Assembly (NCBI GenBank): GCA_964603125.1
Contig: CAZRUA010000063.1
Span: 1-21,052 of the forward strand
DNA from: CAZRUA01 sp964603125
GTDB lineage: Bacteria; Bacteroidota; Bacteroidia; B-17B0; Aurantibacillaceae
DNA: 21,052 nucleotides
Direction: 5' to 3'
The position numbers and the translations under genes were made by a program. Positions 6,300 to 13,010 of this stretch are shown here, one piece after another; position 1 is the stretch's first letter, and every line of letters begins with the position of its first letter. The notes under the pieces are model-generated. The model ran no database searches. It was not told the origin of the DNA and was given only the letters and a program-made list of their open reading frames with translations.

Positions 6300-7499
6300 T
6301 TGAGAGATTTAGACAAGAAAAAAGAAGAGAACAACGAAGATTTTGAAATGATTGCTACCACACTTTTTGGTATGGAAGAATTGTTAGAAAAAGAATTGTT
6401 AAGGCTAGGAGCAAAAAACATAAAACCTGCTAACCGCGCTGTTAGCTTTGAAGGCGATAAAGGTTTTTTATACAAAGCTAATTTACAACTACGAACCGCA
6501 ATGAAAATTCTGGTTCCGGTTGCAGAATTTTACGCAAAAACCGACCAACAATTGTATGATGGAATGTCGAATATCGATTTTTCGCAATTTATGGACAAGG
6601 ATGATACACTTGCCATTTTCTCTACAATTAATTCAGATAACTTTAATCACACACAATATGTTTCGCAAAAAACAAAAGATGCAATAGTTGATCAGTTTAG
6701 AAAAAAAGTTGGAACTAGACCTAGCGTTGATTTACAAAGACCTACTGTTAAGTTTTATGTACATATTTTTAGAGATGAAGTTACTTTGTTTTTAGATAGT
6801 AGCGGGCCATCTTTATATAAACGTGGGTACAGAGAAGACACTAATCTTGCTCCATTAAATGAAGTTTTGGCTGCAGGAATGGTAATGTTGAGCGGCTGGG
6901 AAAGACATATTCCGTTATTAGACCCAATGTGTGGATCGGGCACCATATTAACTGAAGCGGCAATGATTGCTAACAATATTCCTCCAGGTTACTACCGTCA
7001 GGAATATGGTTTTATGCGTTGGAAAGATTATGATGAAACTTTATGGGATACTATTTATGAAGCAGCAATCAATAAAATTACTGATCATAAATTAAATTTA
7101 ATTGGATGTGATATTTCGAGAAACGTAATAAAAAAAGCTAAAGAAAATGCTAAAAGTGCTAAACTTGATGATGAAATAAAATTTGTTGCAAGCGACTTTT
7201 TTGATTACACACCAGAAACCGAAAGAGGTTTTATTATCATGAATCCCCCTTACGGTGAACGTATGGATAAAGATGGTGATATGAAAGATTTTTATAAAAA
7301 AATTGGAGATAAGTTTAAAAAGGATTTTACCAATTTTACTGCATGGATGATTAGTAGTGATATAGAAGCACTTAAATTTGTGGGACTTCGCCCTACAAGA
7401 AAAATAAAACTATTTAATGGTGCTTTAGAATGCAGATTTAATAAGTTTGAACTTTATTCGGGCAGTAAAAAAGATATGTATCAAAATAAAGAAGAATAA
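6300..7499 (+). CDS. THUMP-domain 23S rRNA guanine-N2 methyltransferase, RlmL N-half type
   Basis: A 399-residue class I SAM-dependent RNA methyltransferase equivalent to the m2G2445-forming half of E. coli RlmL. The N-terminal ferredoxin-like and THUMP RNA-binding region spans about 15-168. The catalytic domain carries the SAM-binding motif DPMCGSGT (208-215) and the exocyclic-amine motif NPPYGER (315-321), which fits methylation of guanine N2. The second methyltransferase half of enterobacterial RlmL is absent, as is common outside gammaproteobacteria. The start is uncertain. A TTG at 6300 keeps the conserved lead-in to 'FEMIATTLFG'; the first ATG in frame is at 6348, and a stop at 6291 blocks anything earlier. 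A related tRNA target (TrmN-like) cannot be excluded. Confidence 0.86.
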   Translation: MRDLDKKKEENNEDFEMIATTLFGMEELLEKELLRLGAKNIKPANRAVSFEGDKGFLYKANLQLRTAMKILVPVAEFYAKTDQQLYDGMSNIDFSQFMDKDDTLAIFSTINSDNFNHTQYVSQKTKDAIVDQFRKKVGTRPSVDLQRPTVKFYVHIFRDEVTLFLDSSGPSLYKRGYREDTNLAPLNEVLAAGMVMLSGWERHIPLLDPMCGSGTILTEAAMIANNIPPGYYRQEYGFMRWKDYDETLWDTIYEAAINKITDHKLNLIGCDISRNVIKKAKENAKSAKLDDEIKFVASDFFDYTPETERGFIIMNPPYGERMDKDGDMKDFYKKIGDKFKKDFTNFTAWMISSDIEALKFVGLRPTRKIKLFNGALECRFNKFELYSGSKKDMYQNKEE

Positions 7500-7515
7500 A
7501 CTTCGTTATTTATCT

Positions 7516-8262
7516 ATGCAAAAAATAATCGTCATACTTCTATTAGCATTTAGCCTAACAGTTAAGTCTCAGGTAAATGTTAAAGACTCCCTGGTTTCAG
7601 TGCCTTTAATTGGTTTACATATAAGTGGACAAATTCCTTTTGCTGATTTGGCGGTTAGGTACAAACCAAGTTTAAATGTTGGAATGCCTTTTTTATTTAA
7701 AACAAAATCAAATTTTTTAATTGGTTTTGAAGGGAATTATTTTTTTGCTAATAAAACCAAAGAAGATGTTTTAACCAACATGCGTAATCCAGATGGGTCG
7801 ATTACTGATAAAAACGGTAATAATGCTCAATTAAAAATTATGGAGCGCGGCTGGACTGCAACTGCAGAGATAGGAAAGATATTTCCAAAATATTCACCTA
7901 ACAAAAACTGTGGAATTGTGGTAACGCTTGGTGCTGGCTACATGCAGCACAAAACAAAATTATACGACGTAAAAAAAACATTAACGCAATTAGAAGGTGA
8001 TGGCAAAAAAGGATATGATAGGCTTACGGGTGGCTTATGCTTAAAGCAATATATTGGTTATATGTATTTAAGTAATAAGCGAATGGTAAACTTTTACTAT
8101 GGTTTAGAGATTTTTGAAGGATTTACCCAAGGAATAAGAGGTTATCAGTACGACACGATGACAACTGATAATACAAAACGTTTTGATTTTTTAGTTGGAA
8201 TTAGAGCTGGTTGGTTGCTACCTATCTATGGTAAAAGAAGTAATTCATCCTACTATTACTAA
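7516..8262 (+). CDS. Outer-membrane-type beta-barrel-like hypothetical protein
   Basis: A 248-residue exported protein. The frame is open from an ATG at 7447, but that would overlap the methyltransferase. The ATG at 7516 instead begins a clean signal peptide (MQKIIVILLLAFSLTVKS) with Gln at +1. The mature part alternates hydrophobic and polar residues with many aromatics (GFEGNYFFANKT, GIVVTLGAGYMQHKT, VNFYYGLEIFEGF) and ends with a strand finishing in tyrosines. This is the pattern of a small outer-membrane barrel. The family is not recognised. It lies 16 nt after the methyltransferase and 2 nt before waaA, so it is in the same transcript. A link to lipid A or lipopolysaccharide export would be speculation from position alone. 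Confidence 0.72.
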   Translation: MQKIIVILLLAFSLTVKSQVNVKDSLVSVPLIGLHISGQIPFADLAVRYKPSLNVGMPFLFKTKSNFLIGFEGNYFFANKTKEDVLTNMRNPDGSITDKNGNNAQLKIMERGWTATAEIGKIFPKYSPNKNCGIVVTLGAGYMQHKTKLYDVKKTLTQLEGDGKKGYDRLTGGLCLKQYIGYMYLSNKRMVNFYYGLEIFEGFTQGIRGYQYDTMTTDNTKRFDFLVGIRAGWLLPIYGKRSNSSYYY

Positions 8263-8264
8263 TT

Positions 8265-9524
8265 ATGTTTTTTTACAACTTAGCAATACGCTTTTATTAC
8301 TTAGGCATTTTCATTGCTTCGAGCTTTAATTCAAAAGCAAAAAAATGGCTTAGAGGTAGAAAAAACATTTTTGAAAGACTTGAAAAAGATTTAAAAAATC
8401 GAAAAAACGTCATATGGATTCATTGCGCTAGTCTTGGCGAATTTGAGCAAGGTAGACCAGTAATTGAAAAAATAAAAAAGCAAAATCCTCAACAAAAAAT
8501 ACTACTTACTTTTTTCTCTCCGTCGGGATATGAAATTAGAAGGAATTATAATCAGGCTGACTGGGTTTACTACTTACCTCTCGACACAAGAAAAAACGCA
8601 ACACGCTTTTTAAGTATAGTAAAACCTCAATGCATTATTTTTGTAAAATATGAGTTCTGGTTAAACTATCTTTCGATTATTAAACAGCAGCAAATTCCTG
8701 CTATTCTAATTTCAGCCATTTTTAGAGAGAATCAACACTTTTTCAAATGGTACGGACAAATTTTCCGGAATGCTTTAAACACCTATAATTACATTTTTGT
8801 TCAAGAAAAAAATTCCTTAAAACTTTTAAATCAAATAGGCGTTCAAAATTGCAACATAGCTGGCGACACCAGGTTCGATAGGGTTTTTGACCAATCCTCA
8901 AACATTCAACGCTATGAGAATATCGAAAGCTTCCTTCAAAATAAAAAAACAATTGTTTGCGGAAGCACTTGGCCTGCTGATGAAACAGAGCTTTTAAATG
9001 CTATTTCAAAATTAGATTTTCAGAATTTAAAAATCATAATTGTCCCTCACAACATTGAAGAAAACAATATCAATCAACTTGTTTCAATCATAAAATCTGA
9101 GAACAAATCCATTTCTTTCACAAAGATAACCGATACAAAAATTGACAATGATGCAAACATTCTAATTGTAAATCAAATTGGTCTATTATCATCGCTTTAT
9201 CAATACGCAACTGTTTCATTCATTGGTGGAGGATTTGGTAAAGGAATTCACAATATTTTAGAAGCAGCTACTTTTGGCACCCCAATATTATTTGGACCTA
9301 ATTACACCAAATTTAACGAAGCCAAAGAACTTATAGAATTAAAAGCTGCGGTTTCAATTACAAATTCAAATAATCTACTCCTAGAATTAAAACGATTGAT
9401 TGAAAACGAAGAACTCCAGAAGCAAAAATCTATAATTTCGAAAAACTATGTAGAAACAAACATTGGAGCTACGGATAAAATTATTAGCTACATAAGTGAA
9501 AATAAACTTTTTTTAACAAGTTAA
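8265..9524 (+). CDS. waaA: 3-deoxy-D-manno-octulosonic acid (Kdo) transferase
   Basis: A 419-residue family GT30 glycosyltransferase that moves Kdo from CMP-Kdo to lipid IVA on the inner face of the cytoplasmic membrane, an essential step in lipopolysaccharide synthesis. An N-terminal hydrophobic helix (about 5-20) anchors it. The general base is E59 in the ASLGEFEQ motif. The acceptor-side domain continues through FVKYEFWLN and ISAIFRENQ. The donor-binding domain shows GSTWPADE (about 235), then FIGGGFGKGIHNILEAATFG and GPNYTKFNEA. Length is typical. Whether one or several Kdo units are added cannot be told from sequence. It is the last gene of the plus-strand run and follows the barrel-like protein by 2 nt. 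Confidence 0.93.
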   Translation: MFFYNLAIRFYYLGIFIASSFNSKAKKWLRGRKNIFERLEKDLKNRKNVIWIHCASLGEFEQGRPVIEKIKKQNPQQKILLTFFSPSGYEIRRNYNQADWVYYLPLDTRKNATRFLSIVKPQCIIFVKYEFWLNYLSIIKQQQIPAILISAIFRENQHFFKWYGQIFRNALNTYNYIFVQEKNSLKLLNQIGVQNCNIAGDTRFDRVFDQSSNIQRYENIESFLQNKKTIVCGSTWPADETELLNAISKLDFQNLKIIIVPHNIEENNINQLVSIIKSENKSISFTKITDTKIDNDANILIVNQIGLLSSLYQYATVSFIGGGFGKGIHNILEAATFGTPILFGPNYTKFNEAKELIELKAAVSITNSNNLLLELKRLIENEELQKQKSIISKNYVETNIGATDKIISYISENKLFLTS

Positions 9525-9541
9525 TTCTACTTTAATTATTG

Positions 9542-9565
9542 ATTATCAGTATTTTAACTGATAAT
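9542..9565 (+). terminator. Hairpin after waaA, possible weak terminator
   Basis: A perfect 9-bp stem, ATTATCAGT / ACTGATAAT, with a 6-nt loop, starts 18 nt after the waaA stop. It is AT-rich and the nearest T run is about 20 nt further on, so termination strength is doubtful. Confidence 0.4.
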
Positions 9566-9573
9566 AATCCGTT

Positions 9574-9604
9574 TTGCCATGTGGTTTTTTTTTACTTACT
9601 TGCA
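9574..9604 (+). promoter_or_regulatory. Possible promoter of the lipoprotein gene with a T9 spacer tract
   Basis: TTG (9574-9576, within GTTTTGCC) lies 20 nt before TACTTGCA (9597-9604), a poor match to TAnnTTTG. The spacer contains nine consecutive T residues (9585-9593). Spacing agrees with the other promoters here, but the -7 match is weak. Confidence 0.3.
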
Positions 9605-9635
9605 TTGTTTTTTAAAAACAGAAAATTAAACGCAT

Positions 9636-10562
9636 ATGACACTTAAAAGCCTACAAACACTTAAAACTACTACCTTAGGTTTAGCCTTATCATTACTTAT
9701 TGTAAGTTGTGGTGGAGGAGATACACCTAAAGAACCGGGAGAGAATTTACCTGATGATTCAGGAAAAGTTGAAACAAATGGTGTATTAAACATCAAAGGA
9801 CAACTTTTTAGTATTCCATCTCCTGTTCAAACTGCATCTTTGATCCAATCTAGCGGAGCTGCTTACAACAAAGATTTATTGAATCCTGTTGCTAATCAAG
9901 AGAAATACATCACTGAATCATCAAAAGCTTTAAACCTTGGTATTTACGGTGCTGATTTAGGTTATGTAACTTTATACAACAATTCAACAGACGCAACAAA
10001 ATATTTAACAAGTGTATTTAATCTTGCTAAAAAATTAGATGTTACTGCTGCGTTTGATGAATCAACTATGAAACGCTTTAACGACAATATTACTGTTAAA
10101 GATAGTTTACTTGCTTTAGTTGGTATTGCATACCGCCAAAGTGATGCGTATTTAAAACAAGGAGATCGTCAAAATGTTAGTACATTAATTTTAGCAGGTG
10201 GATGGATTGAGAGTTTATTCTTTGCATGTGATGTAAATAAACAAAAAGAAAGTACGCCAATAAAAGAACGTATCGCCGAACAAAAACAATCATTAAATAG
10301 TATTATTAAAATATTAAGCGATGATATGTACAAAGCGGATACTGAAGTAACTTCACTAGTTGCTAGCTTAACAGATTTAGCAAAAGTATATGACAAAATA
10401 GAGTATAAGTATGTTTACGAAGCGCCAACAACTGATGCTAATGCTAAAACAACAACTTTAAACTCAAAAACTAGCATTACTATTACTAAAGAGCAAGTAG
10501 CTGAAATTACAGCTAAAATTGAAGCTATTCGTAACAAAATTGTAAACGCTGATAAAGCTTAA
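9636..10562 (+). CDS. Alpha-helical lipoprotein of unknown function
   Basis: A 308-residue predicted lipoprotein. The signal sequence ends in a lipobox LIVSC, so C25 would be lipidated. A Gly/Asp/Pro/Glu-rich linker (GGGDTPKEPGENLPDDSG) follows. The mature part (about 60-308) is mostly long amphipathic helices with few aromatics and one Cys (FFACDVNKQKES). A strongly charged Thr/Lys-rich helix pair closes the protein. I do not recognise a family. The linker directly after the Cys is Asp/Glu-rich, as in the export signal reported for surface lipoproteins of Bacteroidota, though the exact signal differs between lineages. The next gene, a small secreted protein, follows after 22 nt and shares its terminator, so the two may act together in the envelope. 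Confidence 0.75.
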   Translation: MTLKSLQTLKTTTLGLALSLLIVSCGGGDTPKEPGENLPDDSGKVETNGVLNIKGQLFSIPSPVQTASLIQSSGAAYNKDLLNPVANQEKYITESSKALNLGIYGADLGYVTLYNNSTDATKYLTSVFNLAKKLDVTAAFDESTMKRFNDNITVKDSLLALVGIAYRQSDAYLKQGDRQNVSTLILAGGWIESLFFACDVNKQKESTPIKERIAEQKQSLNSIIKILSDDMYKADTEVTSLVASLTDLAKVYDKIEYKYVYEAPTTDANAKTTTLNSKTSITITKEQVAEITAKIEAIRNKIVNADKA

Positions 10563-10584
10563 TTAACTTATTAAAGAAAATTCT

Positions 10585-11019
10585 ATGAACAAATTATATT
10601 TCAAATCGTTTATCGTTGCACTAGGTTTACTTTTTTTAGGTAATAAAGCAAATGCACAGTGCGATACAATTGCCAATGTTTGTGCAAAACACATTATTTC
10701 ATCTTTTATTTCTGATGGTCAACAATACAGAGCTTTTTTATTAGACCCATCTGAAACAGCTGAATTTAAAACAACTTTTTTTGGTGGAACAACATACAGA
10801 TTAGCTGCTTGTTCTGGCTTAACTGACGGTAATTTAATTTTCGAAATTTATGATCAAGAACAACATTTATTATTCAGTAATAAAGACCAAAACAATTCTC
10901 CATATTGGGATTTTAAAGTTAAATCATCAATTGATGTAACCATTACTGCAAAATTAAACAATGCCACATCTGGCTCAGGCTGTGCTGTATTACTTATTGG
11001 ATTTAAACAATCCAAGTAA
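10585..11019 (+). CDS. Small secreted beta-rich hypothetical protein
   Basis: A 144-residue exported protein with a clear signal peptide (hydrophobic core IVALGLLFLG, cut after NANA) and mature N-terminal Gln followed by Cys. The mature part of about 120 residues is beta-rich and resembles a small jelly-roll sandwich. Strands include YRAFLLDPSETAEFKTTFF, TTYRLAACSG, NLIFEIYDQEQHLLFSN and SIDVTITAKLN. Four Cys in the mature part (in QCD, NVCAK, AACSG, SGCAV) could form two disulfides in the periplasm. The family is not recognised. It follows the lipoprotein gene by 22 nt, and a strong terminator begins 18 nt after its stop. Confidence 0.72.
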   Translation: MNKLYFKSFIVALGLLFLGNKANAQCDTIANVCAKHIISSFISDGQQYRAFLLDPSETAEFKTTFFGGTTYRLAACSGLTDGNLIFEIYDQEQHLLFSNKDQNNSPYWDFKVKSSIDVTITAKLNNATSGSGCAVLLIGFKQSK

Positions 11020-11036
11020 ATAAAAGTATTTTCAAT

Positions 11037-11070
11037 AAAAAAGGCCGTGAAGTTTTTCACGGCCTTTTTT
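11037..11070. terminator. Strong bidirectional rho-independent terminator
   Basis: A perfect stem of up to 15 bp, with core GGCCGTGAA (11043-11051) pairing with TTCACGGCC (11056-11064), encloses a GTTT loop. An A run precedes it and a T run follows it. It lies between two convergent genes ending at 11019 (+) and 11087 (-), and its A/T flanks let it end transcription from both sides. Confidence 0.93.
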
Positions 11071-11086
11071 ATTACTCTATTTGTAA

Positions 11087-11482
11087 CTAAAAGAAATCAA
11101 AGAAAAACATTACAGCTGCTTGTTCTTTTTTAACTCCGCTAGCTGAACCAATAACGCTTCCGTTTTTTCTAACATCGCCATTGCTTTCAATTTTACCAAC
11201 AACACTTCCGTTAATTCTAACATCACCATTCGATTCCACTTTACCCACAACAGAGCCATTCTTGCGAATATCACCGTTAGATTCAATCTTCCCTTTCACA
11301 CTTCCGTTTACGCGTATATCGCCATTTGATTCGAACTTACCCTTTACACTACCATTAATTCTCACATCACCATTCGACTCAATTTTACCAAAGCTTGAAC
11401 CGCCTTTTCTTAAATCTTGTGCTACAGCAATGTTAACCATTAAACAAGCTGCACCTGCTAATAATAATTGTTTTAGTTTCAT
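11087..11482 (-). CDS. Secreted protein of five 16-residue repeats (beta-flower-like)
   Basis: A 131-residue exported protein. The frame opens at 11539, but the promoter -7 box overlaps that codon. The ATG at 11482 starts a normal signal peptide (MKLKQLLLAGAACLMVNIAVA, then Gln). After a short lead come five near-perfect 16-residue repeats (residues 32-111) with consensus GKIESNGDVRINGSVK. A short tail ends in a hydrophobic MFFFDFF. Each repeat probably forms a beta hairpin, and the five could close into a flower-like ring or stack as a roll. Similar repeat proteins occur in Bacteroidota, but I know of no established function. The aromatic tail may be the last strand or a membrane or partner contact. 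It is a single gene, converging on the terminator at 11037-11070. Confidence 0.8.
   Translation of the reverse strand: MKLKQLLLAGAACLMVNIAVAQDLRKGGSSFGKIESNGDVRINGSVKGKFESNGDIRVNGSVKGKIESNGDIRKNGSVVGKVESNGDVRINGSVVGKIESNGDVRKNGSVIGSASGVKKEQAAVMFFFDFF
11150..11389 (-). repeat. Five tandem 48-bp coding repeats
   Basis: Five in-frame 48-bp units encode the 16-residue repeat. The copies differ mainly at synonymous or conservative positions (I/V/F, K/R), so the array is old enough to have diverged while the protein pattern was kept. A long antisense open frame across this region is a by-product of the repeat and is not called. Confidence 0.9.
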
Positions 11483-11536
11483 TTTAGTTTTAGTTTTTAA
11501 TTTATCTACTCTTAAGGATTTTCGAATACTCCAATT

Positions 11537-11544
11537 CAAATATA
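11537..11544 (-). promoter_or_regulatory. -7 box of the repeat-protein gene
   Basis: TATATTTG on the minus strand is an exact TAnnTTTG match, placing the transcript start near 11531 and a leader of about 50 nt before the ATG at 11482. No convincing TTG box is seen 20 nt upstream. Confidence 0.5.
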
Positions 11545-11587
11545 AACCTAATCAAATTAATTGATTACACGAAATTATTAAATGATG

Positions 11588-12436
11588 TTAATGATTTAAT
11601 AATCGTATTACTTCTTTGGCCTCTTTAACATCATGAACCCGTAATATAGAAGCGGCATTTTGCAAAGCAATTGTATTTAAAACACTTGTTCCGTTTAAAG
11701 CTTCGGCCGGTGTAATGTTTAGTAATTTATAAATCATCGATTTTCGCGAAATACCCGTTAAAATAGGTAATCCGAAATCTGCGAATTGAGCTTGTTTGTT
11801 AAGTAATTCATAATTATGTTCTATCGTTTTTCCAAAGCCATAACCCAAATCTATAATAAGTTGCTTGCACAATTTAGCTCTAAAATCCGCTATTTTACTC
11901 TCGAAAAACGCTTTCACTTCTTCAACCACATTATTGTAACTAGGGTTGTTTTGCATGTTTTTCGGCTTACCCTTCATATGCATCATAATATACGGGCAAT
12001 TGTACTTAGCAACAACATCAATCATATTCGCATCAAAGTTTCCTGCACTTATATCATTAATTATATCAGCGTCTTGCTTAATAGCTTCCTCTGCCACCTC
12101 TGCCCTATAAGTATCAACCGAAACCAAAACACTTTTATTAATTTCTCTAATCCAATTCAAGGCATCTTTTATCCTTTCCAATTCCAGCTCCAAAGGTAAT
12201 TCTATTGCTCCAGGTTTTGAAGACATTGCACCAATATCAATAATATCAGCTCCTTCTGTTAAATGTTTATCCAACCTTTTAATAAAATCCTCTTTGGTTT
12301 TAACCAAACCACCATCATAAAACGAATCATCCGTAATATTAACAATTCCCATAACCAAAGGGTTAGCAAATTTTATGATTCTGCCATTAGGACTGTTATA
12401 TTCCAAATTCAAATATTTCGTATCTTGTAAGCTCAT
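11588..12436 (-). CDS. folP: Dihydropteroate synthase
   Basis: A 282-residue TIM-barrel enzyme that joins 7,8-dihydropterin pyrophosphate to p-aminobenzoate in folate synthesis and is the target of sulfonamides. Visible signatures are VMGIVNITDDSFYDGG near the N-terminus (pABA/pyrophosphate loop), DIIDIGAMSSKPG (loop 2), SVDTYRAEVAEEA, DIINDISAG, YIMMHMKG, the DLGYGFGKT pterin-site strand, TGISRKSM, and the closing RVHDVKEAKEVIRL. The usual Gly-Ala-x-Ser-Thr/Ser-Arg loop reads GAMSSKPG here, with Lys in place of the common Arg. Length is normal. The gene is divergent from the DUF1599 gene, with only 9 nt between the two start codons, so each promoter must extend into the other's coding sequence. 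No clear -7 box could be assigned. Confidence 0.95.
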   Translation of the reverse strand: MSLQDTKYLNLEYNSPNGRIIKFANPLVMGIVNITDDSFYDGGLVKTKEDFIKRLDKHLTEGADIIDIGAMSSKPGAIELPLELELERIKDALNWIREINKSVLVSVDTYRAEVAEEAIKQDADIINDISAGNFDANMIDVVAKYNCPYIMMHMKGKPKNMQNNPSYNNVVEEVKAFFESKIADFRAKLCKQLIIDLGYGFGKTIEHNYELLNKQAQFADFGLPILTGISRKSMIYKLLNITPAEALNGTSVLNTIALQNAASILRVHDVKEAKEVIRLLNH

Positions 12437-12445
12437 TTATAAAGT

Positions 12446-12979
12446 ATGAATACAACACAACAATATGATGCGGCTATAAAGATATGTAAAGATATCTTCT
12501 TAAAAAAAATGAAGGATTACGGAACAGCATGGCGTATTTTAAGAACCACATCATTAACAGATCAAATATTTATAAAAGCTCAACGAATAAGAAGTATTGA
12601 ACAAAAAGGCGATCAAAAAGTTGCCGACGATATTAAAGGCGAATACATTGGTATTATTAACTACTGTGCAATTGCGCTTATTCAAATCGAACTAGAAAAC
12701 GACCCACGAACCGAACTTCCTTATGACGAAACTGCATCGTTATACGAAAAATACATAGCTCAAACCAAGAAGTTAATGGAAGATAAAAACCATGACTATG
12801 GCGAAGCTTGGAGAGACATGCGTGTTTCATCTTTAACAGATTTAATCTTGATGAAGATATTACGCGTGAAACAAATTGAAGATAATAAGGGAAAAACTAT
12901 TATATCAGAAGGGATTGATGCAAACTATATGGACATGATTAACTACTCTGTATTTGCATTAATAAAGCTCACAAACTAA
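12446..12979 (+). CDS. DUF1599 domain protein with internal duplication
   Basis: A 177-residue, all-helical, cytoplasmic protein of the DUF1599 family, common in Bacteroidota and without an established biochemical role. It contains two copies of the same unit. Residues ~20-82 carry the KDYGTAWRILRTTSLTD motif and a GIINYCAIALI helix. Residues ~113-176 carry HDYGEAWRDMRVSSLTD and MINYSVFALI. In a 33-residue core about half the positions are identical, with DYG.AWR and SLTD conserved in both. The acidic/aromatic helical pattern is compatible with a ligand- or metal-binding four-helix bundle. The start lies 9 nt from the divergent folP start, and the BT_3928-type gene follows after 31 nt. This neighbourhood resembles an arrangement I recall from other Bacteroidota. 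Confidence 0.87.
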   Translation: MNTTQQYDAAIKICKDIFLKKMKDYGTAWRILRTTSLTDQIFIKAQRIRSIEQKGDQKVADDIKGEYIGIINYCAIALIQIELENDPRTELPYDETASLYEKYIAQTKKLMEDKNHDYGEAWRDMRVSSLTDLILMKILRVKQIEDNKGKTIISEGIDANYMDMINYSVFALIKLTN

Positions 12980-13010
12980 TTATTGTTTAAATAGCATTGC
13001 TATTAAATTT

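Noticed and set aside
11181..11564. Long plus-strand open frame antisense to the repeat protein
   Set aside because: Its repeated Pro/Leu/Ser pattern is the mirror of the 48-bp repeats on the other strand. It has no independent start signal and runs through the promoter of the real gene.
11816..12199. 127-residue plus-strand frame inside folP
   Set aside because: It is antisense to the well-conserved core of dihydropteroate synthase, and its composition (Ile, Asn, His, Phe) is that of a shadow frame.
12980..13010. Small inverted repeat (ATAGC / GCTAT) before the BT_3928-type gene as a terminator
   Set aside because: The stem is only 5 bp with no T run, and the two genes read in the same direction with a short gap.
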